The notes beneath the pieces were generated by a model that searched no databases, had not been told where the DNA came from, and saw only the letters and a program-made list of their open reading frames with translations. This document shows positions 1 through 10,680 of a DNA stretch of 64,000 bases, one piece after another. The DNA is from Rostrohypoxylon terebratum (Eukaryota; Ascomycota; Sordariomycetes; Xylariales; Hypoxylaceae). Each line of letters begins with the position of its first letter. Positions within the stretch are counted from its first letter, which is position 1. Made by a program: the position numbers and the translations under genes. The stretch spans positions 496,001-560,000 of the forward strand of contig MU385856.1 in assembly GCA_022497145.1 (NCBI GenBank). Reading direction: 5' to 3'.

Positions 1-38
1 ATGTCGGCGATATCGACGATGTTGGCGATATCGACGAC
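1..38. repeat. 18-nt coding tandem repeat
   Basis: Two imperfect 18-nt units on the minus strand (TCGTCGATATCGCCRACA) encode the repeated SSISPT element in the Ser/Thr-rich stalk of the secreted protein. The array may continue beyond the window edge. Confidence 0.7.
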
Positions 39-388
39 GCGGTAGCTGCTGCTGCCTGTGACAGAAACGCGTTCTTGGACACAGCGATGGTTACTCCCGT
101 TCCTTCACAGTTATATTGCATAGTATCATAGACGGCATTTAGATCGCCCGGGCTATTCTTCGCGACACACGTGGCCGTGTTATAAATGAAATTCCCTTTA
201 TTTTTACACAGACACTGGTTCATCTGCTGCCCCGTATTTCCCGAACATTGCGATTGGTTTGCCGCGTCGTTGAGGCATGATTGCGATCCCTCTGGGTATG
301 CTGAGAAGTCGTTCTCGAAGGCCGCCGAGCTTTGTGCCTGGAAAGCGATGCTGAGGAGCAGCGAGGTCGGCAGCGCCAGGAACTTCAT
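1..388 (-). CDS. Secreted Cys-rich CFEM-like protein, partial
   Basis: Read on the minus strand from ATG 388-386, the frame stays open for 129 codons to the window edge, so the C-terminus is missing. The first about 20 residues (MKFLALPTSLLLSIAFQAQS) are a typical signal peptide. Six cysteines follow, in the pattern C..C..C-x-C..C..C (SCLN, QCSG, QCLCK, TCVA, NCEG), with a conserved-looking core of the type seen in fungal extracellular CFEM-like proteins. From about residue 114 the protein becomes Ala/Ser/Thr-rich with a repeated SISPTS unit, as in linkers that lead to a GPI-anchor signal; the anchor itself lies outside the window. Expected location is the cell surface or secreted. A classical CFEM domain has eight cysteines, so two may lie beyond the edge or this may be a related family. 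A binding function (haem, host surface) is not shown by the sequence. Confidence 0.65.
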   Translation of the reverse strand, partial: MKFLALPTSLLLSIAFQAQSSAAFENDFSAYPEGSQSCLNDAANQSQCSGNTGQQMNQCLCKNKGNFIYNTATCVAKNSPGDLNAVYDTMQYNCEGTGVTIAVSKNAFLSQAAAATASSISPTSSISPT

Positions 389-2956
389 TGCCGGGTTGTC
401 TTCGCTGGTTAGACGGTAAATAGGGGACGGGAGGGGACGCTTATGTGACTTCGGAGGACGGGATTTCACGTCTATAGGCAGTTCACGATGTAGAGAAGCT
501 TCCCGGGTTTGTGGTTACATTCGCCCTCGGTGGTGAATTGCCACTTGGGACCCAGACGATCTACGGATACGGATGGGAGGAAGAAAAACAGAAAGGAGGG
601 AAAAGAAAAAACACCGGGCACAAAATTTTGCCTAGAAAGGCCCATCGCAGACTGACTGGAAGGGTACATCATTATGTAATTTGCTTTTTGATCAGCCTCA
701 TGGATCTCCCCGTCCAATGATGAACAGGGTCCTCGCATGATCGAAACGGGCGCGCCCCTGGCCTAGCAGAAGTTCAGACCTGGAACACTAGGGGCGGTCA
801 ACGTTCTGGGAAATTCTAGGCAACGCCGAAATCTCGATGATATGCGCTATCTTAATGCCAAGTCTTCTCAGAATCTTGTCGTGCTAACATGCAGGACCCA
901 GGTATAAAGCTGCCCATGACCGCCCCTATGGCGATTTTCGCTCCAGACGCGCTTGTCGTGTGAAGATGTGACAGTACGAGGCTAGGTACACTCAGCAGCA
1001 TGCTAATCCAACTCCACGGTTTGAGGGAACCGGCTGTGCTATCGGTCCAACAACGACAATATCGTCTGCCGTCTGGGGGTCCTCGTCACGCTAGATCGCA
1101 GTTAATTTGTCGATGTTACGACAGGGCCCAGTGCCGGGCACCAATGGAGAGGCGCCAATACCATGCTTGTTAGAGATTTGCACGCCTAGACCATGGCCAC
1201 CATCGTGGTCGAGATATGCAGGTGTGGCTTAGGCCGTTCATTAGCACTTTCATAGACTAGTACTTTCATTAGCCTTGTGGCTCGTGGTATTTTTTTTTTT
1301 TTTTTTTCATTTTATGTACTGCACGATTCTACGGCACTAACCACCCTGACGCCCTAGCACGCCAGAAATACGAAGTAGCCTAGGACCTAGGTATTACTTG
1401 CCCTAGCCCGTCCTCCGTCGATCATCTTCTCCCGGCTGCGTTAGTTGCGGTGTTGGAAGGGAGATAGGAGATGACGATGAGTGCCGGATCAATTACTTAA
1501 CGCGAACTTGTTGCATGTAATGCTACTGTACCTAGGTCCTATGCTGTAGTAGCAGTGAAGATATGCTGTAGTGGGAAAGAGAAATAAAAAAAAAGGTAAG
1601 GAAAAAACATGAACAGAAATATGAATTCGTATTGCGTACACGTGTATCTACATACATACGCAAAATAATATATGTACACACACTGAACACGCAAGAGGTT
1701 TCGGCTTCGTACATATGAGCCGTGTCCTCCGCCTCCGCCGTGGCTAACCAACACCGGGCCACCAACATTCTTAAAACAACACTAACAAACGTTTTAAACG
1801 AGCTGCCACGCGCAGTACAGATGGGGAAGTGCGTGAGCCGTTTGCTGCAGTGTTGTTTTACTTTTGCTTTTCTTTTCCCACTTCCTCTTCTTATCTACCT
1901 ACCTACTACCTATCAGCCCCGATTTAACTGAGACTTTTAGGATTCGGGATGATTGTTATTGTTTCTTTTCTCGAGAGCTGGCGGTGCCTTTGGTCTCCAC
2001 CGCTAGGGCTGGTCTTTGCTTGGTCCGTTATGATTTGTCCCTTGGTTAGGTAGCGTTGTCTGGTGGTGTAATCATGTCCGAATGTCTTGGCTACGTAGAA
2101 GAAAGAGGAAGAGGAAGTGCGAAGGTCCGATATGCAACCTGCCGCCGCTTATTGGTGCCGTGAGATTCCTATCTGACGTCGTTGATCGTATTGATGCACC
2201 ACCGTCGTCATCTATTCCCTAACCTGCATTGAGCCTAGGCGCTACAAGTATTTAGAGTGAGAGAGGAAAGACACGAGTAGGTAGAATAGCCCGTAATTAC
2301 GCAAATACAGGATCGGTTTATAATTTTTTATCTGGTCAATTTCTCGTATATGGAGTATTGCTCCGAAGCATGTGTCACTGCTTGAGAATCAGAGATCCCT
2401 GATAAAGCTGCTTGTTGGTGTTTGCTGAGCTAGCTTCAGGGGTACCATCGAATCATACAAAGACCTCTCACACGATCTCTCGAGTGTTGGTTTGAATTCG
2501 GAACACTATCAAATGCTCCAGTCATAAATGTATATACCTACAACTGAGGAGTATCTAGTCGTAAAACGCATTCCTGCCGCCTTCTTTCAACCCCTCTTTC
2601 TGACACCGGCATCCACAAATCAGAACAAACACGCCGACATTGGGATAGCAAATCCCTGGATCGAAAATCCAAAAAGAAGAGCATCCGTTCACATTGCCGG
2701 CCAATTGAAGAGCCAAACTCCATCCATGAAGCCAGGTAATGATATACGTGAGTATTTGCCTGTTTTTTTTTCAAGCCGTCCTCGTCAATTCCATGACATA
2801 AAAAAGCCCATAATTATGGGTATAAGAATCATTTGGGTATGTGTAAACTCGACGTCGCTGAAGCCGATGTCTTGATTTCGTATGAAGACAAGGAAACGCA
2901 GCGAAGAAGCAATGGTGAGTGACTCTGTAGCGATGGTAAGTGCGCGAGCACATTGG
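389..2956. other. Intergenic, no gene recognised
   Basis: About 2.5 kb between the start of the secreted-protein gene and the 3' end of the Hos4-like gene. It holds a poly-T run near 1290-1308, a stretch of mono- and dinucleotide-biased sequence at 1580-1700, and CCTAGG/ACCTAGG palindrome variants (about 1380 and 1530). Short open frames exist on both strands but show no recognisable protein features. The part next to 388 should contain the promoter of the secreted-protein gene. Confidence 0.6.
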
Positions 2957-5900
2957 TTAATGGTCTTCCGAACCATCTCCATTGATCCCATTAGTAGGGA
3001 GTCTATCCGGAGACTCTTGAGCACTCTTGATGCCGTTGACTTGTGCAGCCCGTGGCGATTTAGTAGAAGGAGACAAATTCTCACTTGTGTAATCTAGGGG
3101 CTCGTTCGATACCATACTTCGGGGAGTTAGGTGAGCAGCGTTTTGCATAGCTAGTTTTTGTTCGTCGTTCAGTAGGTGAACTAGACCTTGCTCAAAGCAA
3201 AGGCGGGCATAGTCCGGGTCATCGGGTGTGACGGCAATGAGACCCCTTCTCGGGACTCGGTTCTCTGGAAATGGAGTCTTGCTTGGCTGATAACGACCAG
3301 GCTTATCTTCTCCTACCAGCTGCCCGTTTATGTAATGCTTCGATCTTGGTGCAAATCCACCTCGACTTTCAGCGTCTAGATCTCGTTTCCACTTTGCTGG
3401 AGATGAAAAGGTTGTTAAAGCTGATTCGCTTTCCGGGAGCTCGCAGTAGCAGATGGACAATTTGACATTGCGGAGATGAGGTATGGTGGGTACAATATAG
3501 AGGAAGTCCGATTCCTTCCGCTTGAGTTAGCTTCACTGAACCCGGGAAACAATGAGGAATCTGATTAACTTACTTTGACAAAGAACATGTTGTCCATGTC
3601 GAAGAAAAGCTTTGCTGCCTCTCCACGAAGCTGCTCAAGCCTCCTGTAACCGACCGTACGCGGATCACCTCCGTAATAATCCGGCATTTGTTCGCCTAGG
3701 TGGTAGAGTTTACTTTGCGTTAGAGAGTATCTGTCTTGCTCGAGACGCCAAATAATTCTTTTCGCTATTTGCGATACTGGGAGGCGCTCCCACGCAGTGT
3801 CTGAAATTGATTAGTGATTATTATACTCTGAAATATTCCGAGTAACTCACATCTGGAGAGTTGAGTGTCCTTCTCGCCTAAAAGAAGAGCAACTTGTGTG
3901 TTGAGCATCCACTGCTCACGCCCTTCCGGTTTGCCGGTTGCCGACGGGTTGATCGTGTCGTATCGAACCCCCAATGCCTTGGAAAAGAGCTCAGCTATCT
4001 CCTTCTGTTTCGGGTCTGGGCACCCATCAAGCCATCGTAGCAAGGGAGGCAACTTGGCCAGGCGGATTCTTTCTAGTTCCTCCTGGCGAGCTCGGTGTAT
4101 TTCGGCTTCACGGGCAGCTCGCTCGGCGCGCTTTCGTTCTCGCTCTTCTTCCTCTCGTTGGCGTCGAGCTTCTTCCTCGGCAGCTTCTTTTTCTCGGCGA
4201 ATTCTTGCTTCTTCTTGTTGTTTAAGTTCCTCCTCCTTCCGCTTCGCTTCCGCTTCTTGCGCTTTTCTTTCCCGTTCCTTTCTTTCTTGCTCTTCCTTCT
4301 CTTTTTGTTTCCGTTTCTGTTCCTCCTCTAGGCGTGCTTTCTCTTCCTCCTCTTTACGCTTCTTCTCTTCCATCTCTAGACGAATCCGCTCTTCTTCTTG
4401 AAGTCTCTTCCTCTCAGCCTCCTGTTTCTTGGCTTCGGCCTCTTGCTTCCTTTTCTTCTCTGCTTCTTGCTTCTTCGCTTCGGCCTCCTGCTGTTGTCGC
4501 TCGGCTTCTTTCTTCGCCTCCTCAGCAGCGGTAGCCTCTGCTTCGGCTTGTCTTCGCTTGGCTTCTTTGCGCTCACGCTCACGCTCACGCTCACGCTCAG
4601 CTTGGGCTTGAGTTTGAACCTCATTGTGATCGGCGGCATGTACATGGGGTGCGTCTCGCATCTCAATATCAACATCATCAGAAGCTACAGTGATGCTCTT
4701 GTCTGACTCCTTACGATCACGGGTTGGCTTCTTAGCCTTAGATTCCTTGCGATCAGCTTCCGTAGGTCGCTGTCGCTTAGCAGGATCACGTGACACATCT
4801 CGTTTTTGCTGTCGGTTCTCCGGAGAGGAAGTATGCAATTGTCGTCGTTCTTTGCTCTCTGGATCGAGCTTCCGTCGTTTGATAGGTGCCTCGCCATCGT
4901 TGTCTCCTAGTCCGTGCCGAGGAGGTGTGACGCTAGAGCGATGCCTCTTGGCCGAGCCTTCGCCCGTAGATAGCCTATCATTAGACTCGTCGCGTTTAAT
5001 AGCCTTTGTCCGGTCATGGTACTTCTCTGAGAGTTGATCAGGGCGTTTTTCATGACCTTCGTCATTTTTCGAGTCGCCACGGTCAGTGGTAGAATTGTTG
5101 GATGCCATGCTTGCACGTCGCTGTTTCTCCCGGTGCCCCTTCAAATCTTTGCCTGAAATCAATTTTCTTCGAGGCTTGACAGCTTCAGTGTCTGAAGAGC
5201 CGCCGGCGAGATCTGAATCGACTAATTTTGACTTGGTAGATTGTTGTTTGGAAACGTGCGGGGAAGCTTCTCGATCAGAGGTAGTAATGTGTGACACTCG
5301 CTCTTCCTTCTTCGGACGCCCAGGCCCACGCTTAGGGGAAGTCTGTTCGTCGTGATTACCAAAAGAAAGCGATCTTCTCTTTTCTTTAGGACTACCCGAA
5401 ACTTTACTTGAGCTAGGTTTTTTCTTAGCGTCAGCGTCACGCGAGGGGCTTGATTGTCGTCGTTTGAGTTGTGTTTTAGCATCTAAGTTAGGTTCATTGC
5501 GATTAGCACGTCGAGTTTCGTGGTCGATCTCACGGTCTCGGTCCCGCTTGCCTGGAGACTTCGTCTTAGTACCCTTGGGTGCTTTCTTAAATTCATCGTA
5601 AGCATTCTTCAGAAGATGTTCCTCATCCTTCCACAGAGGCCCTTCTCGACGTCTAGCAATCTCGTAATACGTCTGTCCCTTAAAACGACGTGTTGGATCG
5701 AAATTCGATGCGTTGAGTAGAAGCTTGATCACTTCAATATTTTCCCCACCAATAGCAGCCAACATTGGTGTGCCATATTCTGGTGGAAGACTAGGAACCG
5801 GGCGCGGGTCCGCGTTAGCCCCTCCTAGGGCGAGAAGAAGCTCGACAACAAAACTGTGACCACCACGAGCCGCATTGACCAAAGCTTCCGGGTCGTCACA

Positions 5901-7685
5901 GCGCTCCTTGACTTGGAGTACGCGAGTTACCGTTTCGTTATCACCTCGTGCTGCGGCTTGTCTGAGCGTTTTGTCATCAAGGTTCATATATAGTAGGTGG
6001 TTACTGGTCTTAGTCGACCGCACCGCGCCGCCGCGGCGTTGTGCTGCGAGCGAACTACTACCTGGAGCAGTGGGTGAACGGCGGGGACTCTCGGGTCCGT
6101 GAGAGGAAAGAGTATCTGGTAAATCATGGGGTTGATGGTCTTCGGATGTTCGACGTAGTTCTCCAACTTTCTCCTTCGCCTCTCTCAAGGCAGCTCGAAT
6201 CTCTTCTGCATTCTCCAAATCATCAGGGACTTTCTCAAGTGGCTCATGTCCTTCGGCATCGGCCTTGCGAGGATTCACGCCAGCTTTCAACAATAGCTTA
6301 ACAACACCTAAATGACCATTTTCTACAGCGTCCAACAACGGCGTTTCCTTGTCGCTATTGCGACAATCTAGGTTGCAACCTGCGTCGATGAGGAGCTGAA
6401 CGATTTGCTCGTGTCCATTCAATGATGCGACCTGTAGTGGTGTGTTGCCAGCGTAGTCAGCAAAGTTAAGATCTTCAGGCCGTTCGGTGAGGCGTTTTTT
6501 GGCATTATCATATTCGCCTTTTGCACAAGCCTTGGCCAGCAAAGTCTGCCCGTGATTGTCGACGTGCTTCTTGTGGGCCGGCATCCTTGCCGGTGATATG
6601 GTTGATTCACCAGTGACAGGCGTAGCAATGCTTCTCAACTTCGAGCTACGGGGGTGCGGGCTTCCACTGGCAGAAGAGTCGTCAGAATGATAATCGGTGG
6701 ACTGGAGAGGAGCAGGAATGCGTCTCTTCTTGGTGCTAAAACCGTTGGAGGATTGAGATGGAAGCTGAGTGGAAAGGCTTCGCCGATGAGTTCGGCCATG
6801 CGGTGAGAGCGAGCGATTTCGAGCTGTGGGGTGTTTATCGTGGGGTAACCTGGCAGATGCAGACTTTGGGTCTTTTTCCTTCGCGCCAGCAAGATGCTCA
6901 AGGCTAGTATCTGAGATGCGTGGACGACGAGTTTTTCGTGACTCACTTTCATCGTCAGATTCAGCTTTGGGTGCCTTACGTTTACCTGGTAGCAACCTGT
7001 CTACAGATTTCGACTTGTTTTTTATAGGATCCTTTGACCTCGACCTGGATTTAGATGACTCTGATCCAGACTCGGAAGGGACCTCACCGGACCTGCGACG
7101 CCGATGGAGTTGGTCGTGGTTGCTGCGACGGTGGGGAGGCGGAGACGCGGGTGCAGAGCTAAGCCCACTCGAAGCATCTTTATTGCGTGGTTGCTTCTCC
7201 TTCGTAAAGAGCCGTTTTTTCTTCTCCAGGGAGGAGGCAGCAGGAGGTGCGTCGGAAGAAATGCCATTACGATCGCCATCTTTAACCTCCTTACCCTCCT
7301 TACCCTCTTTGATATCTTTGCCATCCTTCGAAATTTTCTTGGAAGGTGGCAACACATCAATCTCGCCGTCGCTCTTATCTTCATGCTTAATCACCTTACG
7401 TGGTTTCGACGGAGAGACGCCATCTTTTCCTGGAAGAACAACTGTCTCGGCATCCGAATTCTGGTCAACGTCAACATCATCGTCCTGCGCGCTAACAGCC
7501 GTCGTCGCAGGTCGTGACTCTTTGGATAATAAAGGTGTTTTGGCGGTCAAAGGAAGTTTAACGTTATTCGTCGTGTTGTTATTCGCTGTCACCGTTGATT
7601 TTGGATCCTCAGACTCAGCAACTCCCCGCTTTGGAGAAGCGGCCTGTTTCGTGTTTGCGGACTCGACAGCATTCTGCGCATCCAT
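2957..7685 (-). CDS. hos4: Ankyrin-repeat protein, Set3C subunit Hos4 type
   Basis: Three exons, 7685-3851, 3800-3574 and 3520-2957, give 1541 residues. Introns are 50 nt (GTGAGT..TTTCAG) and 53 nt (GTAAGT..CTCAAG). The N-terminal 360 residues are Ser/Lys/Arg-rich and disordered. Ankyrin repeats lie at about 365-510 (for example NTPLQVASLNGHEQIVQLL and ETPLLDAVENGHLGVVKLL), with further ankyrin-like repeats at about 560-680. A very charged Glu/Arg/Lys coiled coil spans about 1020-1210, followed by a conserved C-terminal region that needs exons 2 and 3. This layout fits fungal Hos4, a subunit of the Set3 histone deacetylase complex that represses transcription in the nucleus; the assignment is by remembered family resemblance. 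ATG 7685 was chosen because the frame has no earlier ATG; two other ATGs sit just upstream in other frames. Other ankyrin nuclear proteins remain possible. Confidence 0.8.
4571..4600. repeat. Hexanucleotide GCTCAC coding repeat
   Basis: Five GCTCAC-type units encode an Arg-Glu run in the coiled coil of the Hos4-like protein. Such arrays change length in steps of two residues without breaking the frame. Confidence 0.85.
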
Positions 7686-7699
7686 AGCATTCAATTCAT
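7589..7699 (-). promoter_or_regulatory. Overlapping upstream start codons before Hos4-like ORF
   Basis: The 17 bases ATGAATTGATGCTATGG contain three ATGs. The first (7699) gives a two-codon uORF, ATG AAT TGA. The second (7690) overlaps that stop and runs 33 codons out of frame into the gene, ending at TGA 7591-7589. The third (7685) is the main start, with G at +4. If no 5'-UTR intron removes them, the upstream ATGs should lower main-frame initiation through leaky scanning or reinitiation. Confidence 0.5.
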
Positions 7700-8222
7700 A
7701 TACCGAAATATAATACAGTGCACCATGATGGCCACTCGTGGGTGACTTTAAGGAGGAAGGTTTCGTGGTTAAAACGCTATACAGACTTGGCGATAGGCTA
7801 CTCTACAACGAGACGAGACGGGATGGGACGATATTGATATTGATACGCGTACGAATTTAACGGTCGGTCGCGGGTCAAATAAGCTGTAGAGGGTGAGCCT
7901 GGACGGAACGTGAAGAGGCGAGTTCGGACGGGTTAAGATATTAGGATTGGATCTTGTGGATACTGGACGGGATTCAAACAAATTTTGAGTGTTTGCTAAT
8001 AATATATCGCTTATGAACAAGAGGTTGTCGCTTGTCGCGAACAATAATCACGATCAATTGTGAATAATTTGGATTTTTGGAGAAGGAGATTATTTGCAGA
8101 AAATTGAATGACACGGTAAAGGTTGGGAAGGATGCAGCAACCAAAAGCACAAGTTTAAGGGAAAATACGCTAGCTAACGAGAGCAATAACAAATTCGAGG
8201 TCCAGTCCTAGATCCTAGTAGT

Positions 8223-8246
8223 ACTACACTACTACACTACTACACT
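8223..8246. repeat. ACTACACT x3 tandem repeat
   Basis: Three exact copies of the 8-mer ACTACACT, flanked by TAGTAG/CTACTA sequence, in the spacer upstream of the Hos4-like gene. Confidence 0.85.
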
Positions 8247-9246
8247 AGTAGTAATAGCAGTAATGGAGTAGATAGGCAGATAGGCAAGGCAGGCAATGTG
8301 GCAGGCACCTGGCACTCAGCAAATGGCAAAGCGCATTAACGAGGGAAACCACAACTGAAGACCCAGCAGCTCAGGTGGAAAAGGGAAGGCCAGACTTGCC
8401 ACACTTCCCACAACTTCCTACAACTTCCTACAACTTCCTACACAAAAAGGAAAGAGAACGGATACCAGGATACTTCGATGTAGGCTATGCTCAGAAATAG
8501 ACTAGTGTATCCTGTTAGTGTGGTGACACTAGGACTGTTTTCCCTGCGAAGCCAGTGACGATCAATTTCAGAGATCAGTCTAACAAGGTGTGAACCTACA
8601 TGATTGGCTGATTGATTGGATACGGATGGGTCGGGTGGCCGGTATTTCCGCAAATTTGCAGAGTGAGCAAGAGTTGAGCCAATCAGAGAGAGAGTAAGAT
8701 GAGGGTCTAAGTTTTCTCCTCGCCCCCCGACAACGGCCACCCCTGCTTGTTTTGCCCTACTCGCAATCAATTATGCTTTATTGTCTTGTCTGCCTATCCA
8801 ACCTATCCAGCCTATCCCAAGTCTATCCTAGGTCTATGCAACTATTGTGCAGCAAGTAGTAGTACCGTAGTAGCCTAGTACTATGCAGAATGTACTGCGT
8901 ACTTGCTTAATGCTGTTTTCCGCCCCTCATTCTCCATTTCTTTTCAAGCTTTTCTTTGCCATGACTCGTCCAAATCTTCTCTCTCGTTCCCTTAACAGGG
9001 CTCCATTATTGATTGTTACTAAATAAATTGCACGTCTCCTGTGAGTCTTGTCTTTTTTCTCAACCCGAGATTCTCTCTGTCAATCTGGCAATCTGGCAAT
9101 CAGCAACGCAGCCTGACCGTCCTACGGTCTGACCACTCTTCTCCTTTTTAAACGGACTACACTACTTCGTACCAGACTGCTCAACCCACCTTCTTTTCTG
9201 ATAAGCCATCCCGCGCTGATCGGCTTTCCCAAATCCATGAACCAGC

Positions 9247-9291
9247 CCATCTGTACCATCTGTTCCATCTGTTCCATCTGTTCCATCTGTT
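9247..9291. repeat. 9-nt CCATCTGTT x5 tandem repeat
   Basis: Five consecutive copies of CCATCTGTT (the first ends in A), in the presumed promoter or leader of the AlkB gene. Being a multiple of three it gives a repeated Glu-Gln-Met run on the minus strand, but no gene there is otherwise supported. Confidence 0.9.
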
Positions 9292-9622
9292 CCGCGTGTC
9301 CCATCTATCTCAAACGAGTTCGAGATTATTGATGCGCAACCCTAGCCCTAACCTTATGTACCCTTCTCTGGACTGTCTGGATTAGTTACACGTGCAATCG
9401 CATGTTCCCGAGTCGATTCTCTTCTTCGATAGCGAATTGTATCATATTAATAGTCTTCCCGGTATTTTGCAGCTCTGCGGCAAATTTCCACTGTCATTAG
9501 GCACCGCTAGGTTGACGCCCAATTCGCCAGTTCTCGACGGTGTTACAAATACCTACCGTAGCTTAGATCCATCTTGCAGTCGAAACCCACCAAACTTGTC
9601 GGTGGCCATTCATCATCTCATC

Positions 9623-10661
9623 ATGGTTGGAGACATTATGGATTCCACCTCCACTAATTTAACCCTCCCCGAATCTCTCGAACAAGTCCGAATTGCAGGT
9701 TTACCCCCAGCAGCATATTACATCTCCAATTTTATCACACAACACGAAGAGGAAGCTATTTTAGAAAAAGTGCGGTCGAAGTAATTATTGTTGAGATGAT
9801 ACTCGTGCCGGTCCCCTGACCATCTTACAGATAACCTCGGCGCCGAAACCACGTTGGAAGCAACTCACACATCGACGACTACAAACATGGCCATCCGATC
9901 TTGTGAATAACAAGTTGATAGACGCTCCGTTGCCGGCTTGGTTGAATGATCCGATCGTGCCGCGCCTAAAATCCATTCGACTTTCGAACACCCTCGGCTC
10001 ATCCGACATATTTTCCGATAGTCCTCATCAGAAGCCGAACCATGTTCTGATCAATGGTACGTGTAGGCGTACATCCGTTTTGAGATTTGGTGTCCTTGTT
10101 TCCTAGTGGATGAGCTCATACGCATCGTCGCTATCCCGTTCATCCGAGAAAGTGATGCTTTAGTTGTAAGATTTCATGACCTAGCCTATGAGATTAATGT
10201 GTAATCAGAATACCCTCCAGGCATTGGAATCATGCCTCACAAGGTAAGAAGATAGATTGCGGGATAATCTGGATGAGATGCTCATCCTGTGACAGGACGG
10301 AGCCGCGTATCACCCTGTTGTGTGTACTGTGAGCCTTGGCGCCAGCCTCTGTCTCAACATCTACAAATCCAAAGATGACGGTAGTCTAGATCCTAAACCA
10401 GCGTGGAGAATACTACAAGAGCCTCGCAGTTTACTCATCACCACATCCGCCCTGTACACCGAATTTTTACACGGTATCGAGGATATCACAGAAGATGTTG
10501 AGCTCTCGGGAAGCACGATTGCCAATTGGGAACTCCTCCGTTCGCCCGACGACTTTGCAGGCGGCTGTAACGTACGGAAAACTCGTACAAGCCTGACATA
10601 TCGAGACGTGATGAAAGTGTCAAAGATAGGAGGCAAGCTTGGATTGTTCCAAAAGAAGTGA
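9623..10661 (+). CDS. ALKBH6: AlkB-homolog-6-like 2-oxoglutarate/Fe(II) dioxygenase
   Basis: Exons 9623-9769, 9831-10056, 10209-10243 and 10296-10661 encode 257 residues, close to the usual ALKBH6 length. The spliced core reads APKPRW..LTHRRLQTW, then NHVLIN, GIMPHKDG and SLGASLCLNIY, as in that family. The iron-binding set is H135-x-D137 and probably H195, with R233 and R239 as likely 2-oxoglutarate contacts near the C-terminus. AlkB-fold enzymes oxidatively demethylate nucleic acid or protein; the substrate of this subfamily is not settled and I assign none. The first intron must use donor GTGCGG at 9770 to keep the frame; the better-looking GTAATT at 9781 joins directly to a stop. Its stop codon lies 19 bp from that of the convergent reductase gene. 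A second in-frame Met at 9638 could also be the start. Confidence 0.85.
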
Positions 10662-10680
10662 TTGTGAAGCGTGCTCGATT

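Larger units (their letters stand above)
7700..9622. other. Divergent intergenic region
   Basis: About 1.9 kb separates the starts of the Hos4-like gene (minus) and the AlkB gene (plus), so it should hold both promoters. It contains an ACTACACT minisatellite, repeated CAACTTCCTA units near 8405-8440, and a 9-nt tandem repeat near 9250. No gene is recognised; the short frames on both strands are low complexity. Confidence 0.6.

Noticed and set aside
1532..1768. Hydrophobic minus-strand frames resembling membrane proteins
   Set aside because: Hydrophobicity comes from A/T-rich biased sequence; two frames give similar results and there is no gene context.
6826..7713. Long Ser-rich open frame antisense to the Hos4-like gene, and similar frames at 3865-4401
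   Set aside because: They mirror the low-complexity Ser/Arg/Glu coding sequence of the sense gene, have no domain features and no splice support.
8223..8246. CRISPR-like or other structured repeat array
   Set aside because: Units are 8 nt with no spacers; simple tandem repeats, and the genome is eukaryotic.
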